From the NCBI GenBank assembly GCA_036389485.1, contig DASVPR010000018.1, positions 131,918 to 195,917 of the forward strand: a stretch of DNA of 64,000 nt. The letters are read 5' to 3'. The stretch comes from CADCVT01 sp036389485. GTDB taxonomy: Bacteria; Actinomycetota; Thermoleophilia; Solirubrobacterales; Solirubrobacteraceae. Of the stretch, positions 15,796-24,031 are shown piece by piece. A program made the translations under genes and the position numbers. Position 1 is the first letter of the stretch. Each line of letters begins with the position of its first letter. A model generated the notes under the pieces. The model did no database searches. It saw only the letters and a program-made list of their open reading frames with translations, and was not told the origin of the DNA.

Positions 15796-17085
15796 GTGTC
15801 CCGCCGCCTGTTCGGCACCGACGGCGTCCGTGGCGCCGCCGGCGAGGTCGTCACGGCCGAGCTGGCCCTGAGGCTCGGCCACGCCGTGACGCGCGAGCTC
15901 GAGGCGCAACGGCCCCGCGTCCTCGTCATCCGCGACACGCGCGAGTCCGGCCCGATGCTCGAGTCCGCGCTCGCCGCGGGGATCGCCGCCGCGGGGGGCG
16001 ACGTCCTGCTCGGCGGCGTGCTGCCCACCCCCGCCGCGCCCCTCCTCCTCGCCCGCTACGAGCTCGACCTCGCCGCGGTCATCTCGGCGTCGCACAACCC
16101 GTACGCCGACAACGGGATCAAGTTCTTCGGCCGCGACGGCTTCAAGCTCTCCGACGACGCCGAGGCCGCGATCGAGGCGCGCCTCGACGAGCCGGTGGCC
16201 GGCACGCGCATCGGCCGCATCGACGCGCTGCACGGCACCGAGGAGGACTACCTCCGCGCCCTGCACACGCGCTTCGAGGCGCTCGACCTGACCGGCGTGA
16301 ACGTCCTCCTCGACTGCGCGAACGGCGCGACGCACAAGGTCGCGCCCGAGGCCTTCCGGCGCCTCGGCGCGACGGTGACCGCGGTCGCCGACGCGCCCGA
16401 CGGCCGCAACATCAACGCGGGCTGCGGCTCCACGCACGTCGACGCGCTCGACCCCGCGGGCCACGACGTCGCGTTCGCCTTCGACGGCGACGGCGACCGC
16501 GTGCTCGCCAAGGACCGGACGGGCGCGGTCGTCGACGGCGACGAGCTGCTCGCCCTCGCGGCGCTGCACCGCCGCCCGGAGGGCGTCGCCGTCACGGTCA
16601 TGACGAACTTCGGCTTCCACGCGGCGATGCGCGAGGCCGGCATCCCGGTCGAGATCACGCAGGTCGGCGACCGGTACGTCCTGGAGGCGCTGCGCGCGAA
16701 GGGCTGGCCGCTCGGCGGCGAGCAGTCGGGCCACCTGATCGACATGGGGTTCGTCCCGTCCGGCGACGGGATCGCGGCCGCCCTGCTCACGCTCGAGGCG
16801 CTCGGCGGCGCCGACCTGGCCGAGCGCCAGGCGATGGAGAAGCTCCCGCAGAGGCTCGTGAACGTCCGCGTCCCCGATCGCGACGGCGCGATGGCCTCCG
16901 AGGAGCTGCGCGAGGCCGTCGACCGGGAGTCGGCGGCGCTGGAGGGCCGCGGGCGCGTCCTCGTGCGCCCCAGCGGGACCGAGCAGCTCGTCCGGGTCAT
17001 GGTGGAGGCCCCGACGGCCGAGGAGGCCGACGCCGTCTGCCGCCGATTGGTCGACATCGTCGAATCGTCCGCCACGCGCGCATGA
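15796..17085 (+). CDS. glmM: Phosphoglucosamine mutase
   Basis: Interconverts glucosamine-6-phosphate and glucosamine-1-phosphate for UDP-GlcNAc and peptidoglycan synthesis. The opening RLFGTDGVRG, the phosphoserine loop ISASHNPYADNGIKFFG (active Ser within SASHNP), the metal site FDGDGDR and the phosphate-binding RPSGTEQLVRVMVEA are all intact. At 429 residues it is slightly shorter than the common ~445. GTG start, 14 bases after rpsI; the rplM-rpsI-glmM order is typical of Actinobacteria. The last 30 bases are copied, with three changes, upstream of glmS. Confidence 0.95.
   Translation: MSRRLFGTDGVRGAAGEVVTAELALRLGHAVTRELEAQRPRVLVIRDTRESGPMLESALAAGIAAAGGDVLLGGVLPTPAAPLLLARYELDLAAVISASHNPYADNGIKFFGRDGFKLSDDAEAAIEARLDEPVAGTRIGRIDALHGTEEDYLRALHTRFEALDLTGVNVLLDCANGATHKVAPEAFRRLGATVTAVADAPDGRNINAGCGSTHVDALDPAGHDVAFAFDGDGDRVLAKDRTGAVVDGDELLALAALHRRPEGVAVTVMTNFGFHAAMREAGIPVEITQVGDRYVLEALRAKGWPLGGEQSGHLIDMGFVPSGDGIAAALLTLEALGGADLAERQAMEKLPQRLVNVRVPDRDGAMASEELREAVDRESAALEGRGRVLVRPSGTEQLVRVMVEAPTAEEADAVCRRLVDIVESSATRA
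17053..17082 (+). repeat. 30-base direct repeat, left copy (3' end of glmM)
   Basis: Codes for DIVESSATRA, the end of GlmM. It matches 18237-18266 at 27 of 30 positions. The two copies bracket the gene pair at 17120-18090. Confidence 0.7.
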
Positions 17086-17119
17086 GAATCCGCGCGCTCC
17101 GGGGAACCGGCGGGGTGAC

Positions 17120-17593
17120 TCAGATGAGGACGCCGACTTCCGATCCGGCGATCGCGGCACCGCCGTGCTCGGTGCGCAGTTGCTCGCCGAGCTTTCCGGC
17201 CCAGAGAGTCATCGTCCCGAGCCGACGCGCGAAGTCGTCGAGGGAGGGCATGAAGTCGTACGAGAGCGCCTCGGCGAAGAAGTTCTCCTCGAGGGCGACC
17301 AGGCATAGCGACCTCTCCTGGTTGACCTGAAGGTACGCGCGGCCGTTCCAGAGCTGTTTGTTGAAGCTCGCGACGGCCAGGGCGACCTCGACGCCGAACG
17401 GAACGTGGATCGCGGCGCCGCTGTGCACCCGGATGTAGTCCGGGTTGCCGTCCCCCGTGTGGACGCTCAGAAGCGACGGGACGTCGCCGCGGTCCATCTT
17501 CCAGATGTGCCCAGGCAGGAAGACCTCCCACTGCCCCGGATAGAGCTGCTCGAGAGCCGCGGGGACGAACTCCTTGAGCTCGTCCGCGGTCAC
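17120..17593 (-). CDS. Hypothetical protein, possible YbjN/TY-chaperone-like fold
   Basis: A 157-residue soluble protein starting at the GTG at 17593, which overlaps the stop of the upstream gene (GTGA). It contains hydrophobic-strand patterns such as WEVFLPGHIWKM, YIRVHSGAAIHVPF and YLQVNQERSLCLVALEENF, and ends with an acidic/hydrophobic helix. The alternating pattern faintly recalls the YbjN/type III chaperone-like families, but this is weak. It is encoded with the membrane protein at 17590-18090, opposite to glmM and glmS. Confidence 0.6.
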   Translation of the reverse strand: MTADELKEFVPAALEQLYPGQWEVFLPGHIWKMDRGDVPSLLSVHTGDGNPDYIRVHSGAAIHVPFGVEVALAVASFNKQLWNGRAYLQVNQERSLCLVALEENFFAEALSYDFMPSLDDFARRLGTMTLWAGKLGEQLRTEHGGAAIAGSEVGVLI

Positions 17594-18090
17594 GCGCGTA
17601 CAGCGCCGACTGCTTCGCGTGCATCCGACGCGGGTGCTGCGATCGCCTCGTCGGGGGCGGCGGGCAGCGCCGCCGGCGCCGCGGGCTCCATGGGGAGCTG
17701 TCGGGTCTCGGGCCGAACGTGGCGGTAGGCCACGACGAGCCGCTTGCCAGGCTGGAAGCGCGCAATCGACCACAGGGACGAGAGCACGAGAGCGCAGGCG
17801 CCGAGGGAGGCCACCACGATCGACCCGACGAAGGTCAGGACCAGCAGCATCGAGACGTCGTCGCCGCGCTCGGGAATCTTGTGCTGGCCCACGGCCTCGA
17901 GGACGAGGTTGATCGCAGGGCGCGCCAGGTCTCCGACGAAGGACGAGGCGCTGCTGGCCAGCACGGTCGTCGCAAGCCCGAGCGCCAGCGCGACGCCCGG
18001 CACGAAGGTGAGCAGGCCGGCGATCCCGAGTCGTCGCGGCCCGCGATAGCCCCGTGGACGCTGGTCGATGCTCTCGGCGGTGGATGCCAC
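17590..18090 (-). CDS. Two-segment membrane protein of unknown function
   Basis: A 166-residue protein read from the GTG at 18090, chosen because GGAGG stands 6 bases upstream; the longer reading to 18267 runs into the repeat and leader region. Two long hydrophobic segments (about residues 24-50 and 80-110) flank a short loop, and the C-terminal ~50 residues are Ala/Pro/Glu-rich and cytoplasmic. It is translationally coupled to the soluble gene downstream, suggesting a membrane-plus-soluble pair. The pair interrupts the glmM-glmS order and lies between two copies of a 30-base repeat. Confidence 0.6.
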   Translation of the reverse strand: MASTAESIDQRPRGYRGPRRLGIAGLLTFVPGVALALGLATTVLASSASSFVGDLARPAINLVLEAVGQHKIPERGDDVSMLLVLTFVGSIVVASLGACALVLSSLWSIARFQPGKRLVVAYRHVRPETRQLPMEPAAPAALPAAPDEAIAAPASDAREAVGAVRA

Positions 18091-18186
18091 GCTTGCCTCC
18101 GTGCGGTCGTGGGCGGGAATTCGGACACCGCCCAATGATCGAGGCGACGCTACCGAATCCGGAGTGTCCTTCGCAAGAGCTTCGTC

Positions 18187-18215
18187 GCGCAAAGCGGGGG
18201 AGCGCGCAAAGCGGG
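18187..18215 (+). repeat. Two direct copies of a 12-base word between the inserted pair and glmS
   Basis: GCGCAAAGCGGG occurs at 18187-18198 and 18204-18215, 17 bases apart. It could be an operator for the leftward genes or for glmS. No known regulator site is recognised. Confidence 0.35.
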
Positions 18216-18236
18216 ACAGGAGAACGTGCTCGCTCG

Positions 18237-18266
18237 GACATCGTCGAAACGTCCACCACGCGTGCA
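18237..18266 (+). repeat. 30-base direct repeat, right copy (upstream of glmS)
   Basis: Matches the 3' end of glmM (17053-17082) at 27 of 30 positions. Mismatches fall at repeat positions 13, 19 and 27. Read in the glmM frame it would give DIVETSTTRA with no stop following. Confidence 0.7.
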
Positions 18267-18272
18267 CAGGCG

Positions 18273-18288
18273 CCTGCCGCCGGGCAGG
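18273..18288 (+). promoter_or_regulatory. Short hairpin upstream of glmS
   Basis: CCTGCC pairs with GGCAGG around GCCG. It directly follows the right copy of the 30-base repeat and could be the terminator-like end of an older glmM transcript. Confidence 0.3.
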
Positions 18289-18299
18289 ACAGCCGTTGC

Positions 18300-18305
18300 T
18301 AACCT
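18300..18305 (+). promoter_or_regulatory. Candidate -10 box of glmS
   Basis: TAACCT is preceded by TGC, an extended -10 pattern. It predicts a start near 18312, so the hairpin at 18317 would lie at the 5' end of a ~70-base leader. No -35 box is visible. Confidence 0.3.
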
Positions 18306-18316
18306 CGAACGCCTCC

Positions 18317-18342
18317 GAGGGCCGCTCTTGACCGCGGCCCTC
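18317..18342 (+). promoter_or_regulatory. Perfect 9-bp hairpin in the glmS leader
   Basis: GAGGGCCGC pairs with GCGGCCCTC around an 8-base loop. It lacks a T-tract. The leader does not resemble the Bacillus-type glmS ribozyme. A role in control of GlmS synthesis is possible but unproven. Confidence 0.4.
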
Positions 18343-18380
18343 TGACGTTCGACCGCGAACGAAAGGTCGTGTCCCACCAC

Positions 18381-20243
18381 ATGTGCGGGATCGTCGGTTA
18401 CGTCGGCCACCGGCCGGTACAGGACCTCCTCGTCGAGGGCCTGCGCAAGCTCGAGTACCGCGGATACGACTCCGCGGGCGTCAGCGTGCTCGCCGGCGAC
18501 GAGATCGACTCGATCCGCGCGGTCGGCAACCTCGCGAACCTCGACGCCGCGCTCGCCGCGCGGCGGGCCGAGGGAGGCGTCACGACGCTGACGCGCGAGG
18601 CCACGACCGGCATCGCGCACACGCGCTGGGCGACCCACGGCCGCGTCAACGAGGAGAACGCCCACCCGCACTTCGACACCGAGGACGCCGTCCACGTCGT
18701 CGTGAACGGGATCGTCGAGAACTACCTGGCGCTCAAGCACCGCCTGCAGGACATGGGCGCGGTCTTCACCTCCGAGACCGACGCGGAGGTCATCGCGCAC
18801 CTCGTCGCGCACCACATGGCCACCGCGGACCTCGTCGAGGCCGTCCGCCGCGCGTACGCCGAGCTCGAGGGCCACTTCGCGTTCGTCGCGATGCAGAAGG
18901 AGCACCCGGGGCTGCTGGTCGGCGCGCGCAAGGAGTGCCCGCTGATCGTGGGCGTCGGCGACGGGGAGCGCTTCCTCGCCTCCGCGGTCCCCGCGTTCCT
19001 CGCCCACACCCGCCGCGTCCAGTTCGTCGAGAACGGCGAGATCGTCGCGATCCGCCCCGGCGAGACCGTGTTCCTGACCCCCGGCGGCGATGTCCTCGAG
19101 CGCGAGGTCGTCGAGATCGACTGGGACGAGAAGACCGCCGAGAAGGGCGGCTACGAGACGTACATGCTCAAGGAGATCCACGAGCAGCCCGACGCCGTCG
19201 CGGAGACGATCGCGGACCGGACCGTGCGCGAGACCGGCGTCGACTTCGGCGCGGAGCTCGACGAGGCGATCCTGCGCGACGCGAAGCGGATCCTCATCGT
19301 CGCCTGCGGCACCTCGTACCACAGCGGCGTCTTCGCCCGGTACGCGATCCAGAGCTGGGCGAAGGTGCCGGTCGGCGTCGACATCGCGTCCGAGTTCCGC
19401 TACGCGGACCCGCTCGTGGGCCCCGGCGACGTGGTGATCGGCATGACGCAGTCCGGCGAGACGGCGGACACGCTGGCGGCGATGCGGGTGGCGCGCGACA
19501 AGGGCGCGACGGTCGTCGCGGTCACGAACGTCATGGGCTCGCAGGCGACCCGCGACGCCGACGCGACGATCTTCACCCGCGCCGGGCAGGAGATCAGCGT
19601 CGCCGCGACCAAGACGTTCGCCTGCCAGGTGGCCGTGATGCTGCTCGTGGCGCTGCGGATCGCGGAGCTGCGCGGGACGCTCCCGCCCGGCGAGATCGCG
19701 TCGCTGGTCCACGAGGTCAAGCGCCTGCCGCACCTCATGACCGAGCTGATCGACTCGCTCGACGCGACCGGGATCATCGACCGCGCCGCCGAGCACCACT
19801 TCGAGGACGACTTCTTCCTCTACCTCGGCCGGCACGTCGGGCTGCCGGTCGCGCTCGAGGGCGCGCTGAAGCTCAAGGAGATCTCCTACATCGCGACCGA
19901 CGCGTACGCCGCCGGCGAGATGAAGCACGGCCCGATTGCGCTGCTGTCCGAGAGGACGCCGGTCGTCGCGGTCGCCACGAACTCCCCGGTGCTCGACAAG
20001 ATGGTCTCGAACATCCAGGAGGTCCGCGCCCGCGGCGCCCACGTCATCGCGATCGCGACCGAGGGCAACGTGGACATCGGTGAGCACGCCGAGGAGGTCA
20101 TCCGCGTGCCGGACACCAACTGGCTCCTCCAGGCCCTCCTCGCGGTGATCCCGCTGCAGATGCTGGCCTACGCGATCGCGCGCCGGCGTGGGCTGAACGT
20201 CGACCAGCCGCGCAACCTGGCGAAGACCGTCACCGTCGAGTAG
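18381..20243 (+). CDS. glmS: Glutamine-fructose-6-phosphate aminotransferase (isomerising)
   Basis: Makes glucosamine-6-phosphate from fructose-6-phosphate and glutamine, the entry to amino-sugar and wall synthesis. The start must be the ATG at 18381, because Cys2 (MCGIVGYVG) becomes the N-terminal nucleophile after Met removal; a GTG at 18369 in frame would block it. The glutaminase domain has HTRWATHG. The two SIS domains follow (IVACGTSYHSG, MTQSGETADTLAAM, GRHVGLPVALEGALKLKEISY), and the C-terminus NLAKTVTVE is canonical. Length is 620 residues. Confidence 0.96.
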   Translation: MCGIVGYVGHRPVQDLLVEGLRKLEYRGYDSAGVSVLAGDEIDSIRAVGNLANLDAALAARRAEGGVTTLTREATTGIAHTRWATHGRVNEENAHPHFDTEDAVHVVVNGIVENYLALKHRLQDMGAVFTSETDAEVIAHLVAHHMATADLVEAVRRAYAELEGHFAFVAMQKEHPGLLVGARKECPLIVGVGDGERFLASAVPAFLAHTRRVQFVENGEIVAIRPGETVFLTPGGDVLEREVVEIDWDEKTAEKGGYETYMLKEIHEQPDAVAETIADRTVRETGVDFGAELDEAILRDAKRILIVACGTSYHSGVFARYAIQSWAKVPVGVDIASEFRYADPLVGPGDVVIGMTQSGETADTLAAMRVARDKGATVVAVTNVMGSQATRDADATIFTRAGQEISVAATKTFACQVAVMLLVALRIAELRGTLPPGEIASLVHEVKRLPHLMTELIDSLDATGIIDRAAEHHFEDDFFLYLGRHVGLPVALEGALKLKEISYIATDAYAAGEMKHGPIALLSERTPVVAVATNSPVLDKMVSNIQEVRARGAHVIAIATEGNVDIGEHAEEVIRVPDTNWLLQALLAVIPLQMLAYAIARRRGLNVDQPRNLAKTVTVE

Positions 20244-20247
20244 CGGC

Positions 20248-20796
20248 TCAGCTCGGACAGGTGCAGACGAGCGCGCCCTCGAGCGTGCCGCTCGCGGCCC
20301 CGTCGCCGCCCGACTTGCTCGGGTCGAACCGGATGCGGTAGGCACAGCGGATCCGGCAGCCGAGGAAGTCGCTGGTCTCCGGCCCGCGGATCGTCCCGGT
20401 GAGCATGCCCTCCATCACGCCGGGCGCCTCGCACTTCTGGCAGGGCTCGAAGACCGGCTCGCGGTGGGTGCCGGCGTTCGTGACGCCGGTCAGCCTGCCG
20501 CTCGCGACCACCGCGCCCTTGAGGCGCCAGGAGCCTTCGTGCACGCCGCGCCGCATCCCGTTGCCGTCGACGAACTTGTGGGTGAGCGTCCCGTAGAGGA
20601 CGCCGTCGAGGAGCCGACCGATCTCCGAATCGCACTCGCCCGCGCCGCCGACCTCGAACTTGAAGCGGTGCCTCGCCTCGAGGGTCTCGCAGTCGAGCTT
20701 CTCGCACTGCTCGAGCTCGGACTCGACGAGGTCGAGCTCGCCGCGCATGTCCTTCGACATCGGCTTGAGGCAGACGATGGTGTCGCTGAGAGCCAT
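20248..20796 (-). CDS. Cys-containing hypothetical protein
   Basis: A 182-residue protein starting MALSDTIVC at the ATG at 20796; the longer upstream reading is Pro/Arg shadow sequence. It has about ten Cys residues, including a CQKC pair and a C-terminal C-x-C (CTC), scattered through a beta-rich sequence with repeated G-x-L-x-G words (GVLYGTLTHKF, GRLTGVTNAG, GMLTGTIRG, GTLEGALV). No signal peptide is present, so it should be cytoplasmic. The repeats suggest a beta-barrel. Metal binding by the Cys residues is possible. I do not recognise the family. Confidence 0.6.
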   Translation of the reverse strand: MALSDTIVCLKPMSKDMRGELDLVESELEQCEKLDCETLEARHRFKFEVGGAGECDSEIGRLLDGVLYGTLTHKFVDGNGMRRGVHEGSWRLKGAVVASGRLTGVTNAGTHREPVFEPCQKCEAPGVMEGMLTGTIRGPETSDFLGCRIRCAYRIRFDPSKSGGDGAASGTLEGALVCTCPS

Positions 20797-20855
20797 GCTG
20801 CGTGGTCTACATCCGTCGACCAAAGGTGTCAAGCCGGTCGGCGGCGCCCACGCGG

Positions 20856-20861
20856 TAGCTT
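20856..20861 (+). promoter_or_regulatory. -10 box of the nnr gene
   Basis: TAGCTT, 9 bases before the ATG at 20871. Confidence 0.35.
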
Positions 20862-20870
20862 CCGCGGCCG

Positions 20871-22376
20871 ATGGCGCTGCCGGACTGGCTGGAGCCGCTC
20901 CCCGACGCGGAGCGGATGCGCGCGACCGATCGCTGGGCGATCGAGGAGCGGGGCGTCCCGGGGCTCGATCTGATGGAGCGGGCGGGGGAGGGGCTGGCCG
21001 CGCTGGTCGAGGACGTCGCACCCACCGGGCGCGTCGCGATCGTCTGCGGCGGCGGCAACAACGGCGGGGACGGGTTCGTCGCGGCGCGGCTGCTGCGGCA
21101 GGCCGGCCGCGAGCTCGAGGTGCTCGTGACGACCGATCTCGACTCGTACAACGGGGACGCTCTCGCGAACCTCGAGCGGCTCCGCGAGAGGCCGCGCCCG
21201 TTCGCCGCGGAGGCGTTGGCCGGCGCCGCGGTCGCCGTGGACTGCCTGCTGGGGACCGGGTTCTCCGGGGAGGTGCGCGAGCCGGTGCGGTCGGCGATCC
21301 TCGCTCTGAGCTCGCTGGAGGCGCCGGTCGTCGCGTGCGACGTCCCGAGCGGGGTCGACGCCTCGACGGGCGCGGTCGACGACGTGGCGGTCGACGCGCG
21401 CTGCACCGCGAGCTTCCACCGCGCGAAGCCCGGGCTGTGGATCGCGCCCGGCAAGCAGCACGCCGGCGACGTCCACGTGGTCGAGATCGGCATCCCGCCG
21501 GGGGAGCCGGTCGAGCCGGACGCCGGGCTGATCGGCGACGGCGCGCTCGACCTGATCCCGCGGCGCGAGGCGGACTCGACGAAGTTCTCGAGCGGCCACG
21601 TGCTCGTCGTCGGCGGGTCGACCGGGCTGACCGGCGCGCCGTGCATGGCGGCGGAGGCGGCGATGCGCGCCGGGGCGGGCTACGTCACGTGCTGCGTCCC
21701 CGCGTCGCTGAACCTCGTCTTCGAGACGCGCCTGCTCGAGGTCATGACGATCCCGCTGCCGGACGACGAGGGCGCGCTGGTCGAGGACGGTCTCGAGCGG
21801 GTGCTCGAGGAGGCGTCGAAGCGCGGGGGCGCGCTCGTCGTCGGGCCGGGGTTCGGGAAGGCGGACGGCTCCCTAGCTCTCGCGCGGGCGCTCGTCGCGC
21901 GCGCGGAGGTGCCGGTGGTCGTCGACGCCGACGGCCTGAACGCGCATGCCGGCCGCATCGGCGACCTCGTGGAGCGCTCCGCTCCCACCATCCTCACCCC
22001 GCACGGCGGCGAGCTCGCCCGTCTGCTGGACGTCGAGAGCGACGCGGTGAAGGCGCACCGGCTGGAGCACGCGCGGGCCGCGGCGCGCGAGTCGGGCGCG
22101 ATCGTCGTCCTGAAGGGCGACGACACGCTGGTCGCGGAGCCCGGCGGGCGCGTGGCGGTCTCGCCGGGCGGCGTGCCCGCGCTTGCCACGGCAGGGACCG
22201 GCGACGTGTTGTCCGGCGTCATCGCCGCGCTGCTCGCGAAGGAGCTCGACCCGTTCGCCGCGGCGTGCGCGGGCGTGCTGTCCCACCTCCACGCGGGCGC
22301 CGCCGCCGCGCAGCGCCGCAGCCCGGACGCCGTGATCGCGAGCGACGTGATCGAGGCGCTCGGCCGGCCGCGCTAG
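20871..22376 (+). CDS. nnr: Bifunctional NAD(P)H-hydrate epimerase / ADP-dependent NAD(P)H-hydrate dehydratase
   Basis: Repairs hydrated NAD(P)H in the cytoplasm. The N-terminal epimerase domain (YjeF_N, about residues 1-210) has the nucleotide loop GGGNNGGDGFVAARLL, DCLLGTGFSG and CDVPSGVDASTG. The C-terminal dehydratase domain (YjeF_C/ribokinase-like, about 220-501) has SSGHVLVVGGS, TPHGGELARLL and the catalytic GTGDVLSGVIAALLA. The 501-residue length fits the fused form. The following CBS and alr genes run in the same direction. Confidence 0.93.
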   Translation: MALPDWLEPLPDAERMRATDRWAIEERGVPGLDLMERAGEGLAALVEDVAPTGRVAIVCGGGNNGGDGFVAARLLRQAGRELEVLVTTDLDSYNGDALANLERLRERPRPFAAEALAGAAVAVDCLLGTGFSGEVREPVRSAILALSSLEAPVVACDVPSGVDASTGAVDDVAVDARCTASFHRAKPGLWIAPGKQHAGDVHVVEIGIPPGEPVEPDAGLIGDGALDLIPRREADSTKFSSGHVLVVGGSTGLTGAPCMAAEAAMRAGAGYVTCCVPASLNLVFETRLLEVMTIPLPDDEGALVEDGLERVLEEASKRGGALVVGPGFGKADGSLALARALVARAEVPVVVDADGLNAHAGRIGDLVERSAPTILTPHGGELARLLDVESDAVKAHRLEHARAAARESGAIVVLKGDDTLVAEPGGRVAVSPGGVPALATAGTGDVLSGVIAALLAKELDPFAAACAGVLSHLHAGAAAAQRRSPDAVIASDVIEALGRPR

Positions 22377-22481
22377 TGGAGGACACGCCGGCGTCGGGCG
22401 GGAGCGGGAGCGTCCCGCGGCTTCACCGCTGCACGTCGCCGCACCGACGACATGCCGAGACAATAGTCTGCGGAGCCGCCG
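22377..22481 (+). other. Intergenic region before the CBS gene
   Basis: This 105-base gap contains no convincing ORF. A TAGTCT hexamer at 22464-22469 lies 12 bases before the CBS start and may be its -10 box, although the spacing is longer than elsewhere in the window. Confidence 0.3.
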
Positions 22482-22940
22482 ATGCCGAAGGTTCGCGACA
22501 TCATGGACACGCGCATCCCGACCGTCACGCCGCAGGACAGCGTCGAGACGGTCGTGCACCTCATGGCCGACCAGGAGCTGCCCGCGGTGCCCGTGGTCAA
22601 CGAGGGCGGCCGGTGCGTCGGGATCGTGACCGAGAGCGACCTCGTGATCGGCGACGACGAGCGGGACCTGCGCCTGCCGCACATGATCAGCCTGTTCGGC
22701 GGGGTCGTGTTCCTCGAGCCGCTCAAGCGCTTCGAGGAGCGGCTGCGCAAGGCGACCGCGGGCGACGTCGAGGACATGATGACCGCCGACCCGGTGACCG
22801 TCGACGCGGACGCCGACGTCCGCGACGCTGCGCGCCTGATGGCCGAGAAGAAGCACAACCGGATCCCCGTCGTCGAGCACGGCCGGTACGTCGGGCTCGT
22901 CTCGCGCGCCGAGGTGCTCGAGACGCTCGCCGGGTTGTAG
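22482..22940 (+). CDS. CBS-domain pair protein
   Basis: A 152-residue protein consisting of two CBS motifs (about residues 1-65 and 88-152), each with the pattern V-R-D/E-x-M then P-V-V (VRDIMDTRIPTVTPQDS; VEDMMTADPVTVDADADV). CBS pairs bind adenosine nucleotides and act as cellular energy sensors or regulatory modules. The linker between them (HMISLFGGVVFLEPLKRFEERLRKA) is the type seen in stand-alone CBS proteins. It lies 8 bases upstream of alr. Confidence 0.85.
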   Translation: MPKVRDIMDTRIPTVTPQDSVETVVHLMADQELPAVPVVNEGGRCVGIVTESDLVIGDDERDLRLPHMISLFGGVVFLEPLKRFEERLRKATAGDVEDMMTADPVTVDADADVRDAARLMAEKKHNRIPVVEHGRYVGLVSRAEVLETLAGL

Positions 22941-22948
22941 GAGCGGTC

Positions 22949-24031
22949 GTGCCGCTGCGTGCGCTGGCGCGCGTCAACCTCGCGGCGATCGAGCGCAACT
23001 GCCGCCTGCTCGACGCCGCGGCCGGGGACGCCCAGCTGTGCGCGGTGGTCAAGGGCGAGGGGTACGGGCATGGGGCGGTCTTGAGCGCCGTCGCCGCGCT
23101 GGCCGGGGGCGCGTCGTGGCTCGCGGTCGCGACGGCGAACGAGGCGATGGACCTGCGGATGGCGGGGATCGAGGCGCGCCTGCTGGTCATGGGGGCCGTC
23201 TCGCCGGAGGAGCTGCCGGTGGCGCTCGCCGCCGACGCCGACCTCGTCGCCTGGACTGAGGAGTTCGCTGACGCCGCCGCTGACGCGCGGCTGCACGTCA
23301 AGCTCGACACCGGCATGGGGCGGCTGGGGACGCGCGACGCCCACGCCGCCGCTCGGCTCGCGGGGCGCGACAACGTCGTCGGGCTCATGACCCACTTCGC
23401 GACCGCCGACGAGCGCGGCGACGACTTCCTCGGCGAGCAGCTCGCGGCGTTCACCGACTGGGTCGCGCCGCTGAAGGCCGCGCGGCCCGACCTCGTCGTG
23501 CACGCGGCGAACAGCGCGGCGACGCTGCGCCAGCCCGCGGCGCACTTCGACCTCGTGCGCTGCGGGATCGCGGTGTACGGCCTGGACCCGTTCCACTCCG
23601 ACCCGCGCGAGCACGGGCTCGAGCCCGCCCTGTCGCTTGAGTCGTACGTGGCCGCCGTCAAGCCGTGCGCGCCGGGGGAGAGCGCGGGGTACGGACGGCG
23701 GTTCGTCGCCTCCGAGCCGACGACGCTCGCGACGCTCCCGATCGGCTACGCGGACGGGGTGCGGCGCGGGCTGACCAACAACGCCGAGGTGCTGATCGGC
23801 GGCCGGCGGTGGCCTCTGGTCGGGACCGTCTCGATGGACAACATCACCGTCGAGGTGGCTCCGGACGAGGTCGCGGTCGGGGATCCCGCCGTGTTGATCG
23901 GAGAGCAGGGCGGCGCGCGGATCCTCGCCGAGGAGGTCGCCCGCCGGCTGGACACCATCAACTACGAGATCACCTGCGGCATCACCGCCCGGGTCGCCCG
24001 CGAGTACCACCGCGACGGGGAGCCCGAGTGA
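22949..24031 (+). CDS. alr: Alanine racemase
   Basis: Makes D-alanine for peptidoglycan using PLP. The PLP Lys lies in AVVKGEGYGHG, where the usual K-A-D/N-A-Y-G-H-G reads K-G-E-G-Y-G-H-G. The opposing catalytic Tyr is in LPIGYADGVRRGL, and the dimer motif GTVSMDNITVEV is intact. The 360-residue length is standard. The GTG at 22949 gives the N-terminus VPLRALARVNLAAIERN, where RVNLAAIERN is the conserved opening. The stop overlaps the GTG of the cca gene (GTGA). Confidence 0.93.
   Translation: MPLRALARVNLAAIERNCRLLDAAAGDAQLCAVVKGEGYGHGAVLSAVAALAGGASWLAVATANEAMDLRMAGIEARLLVMGAVSPEELPVALAADADLVAWTEEFADAAADARLHVKLDTGMGRLGTRDAHAAARLAGRDNVVGLMTHFATADERGDDFLGEQLAAFTDWVAPLKAARPDLVVHAANSAATLRQPAAHFDLVRCGIAVYGLDPFHSDPREHGLEPALSLESYVAAVKPCAPGESAGYGRRFVASEPTTLATLPIGYADGVRRGLTNNAEVLIGGRRWPLVGTVSMDNITVEVAPDEVAVGDPAVLIGEQGGARILAEEVARRLDTINYEITCGITARVAREYHRDGEPE

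Noticed and set aside
18369..18380. GTG start four codons before the glmS ATG
   Set aside because: GlmS needs Cys at position 2 to expose it as the nucleophile; the longer form would be inactive.
18301..18380. glmS ribozyme
   Set aside because: The leader is too short and lacks the ribozyme core; only simple hairpins are present.
20168..20707. Minus-strand frame overlapping the glmS 3' end
   Set aside because: Shadow of glmS and the Cys-rich gene; Arg/Gly-rich with no domain.
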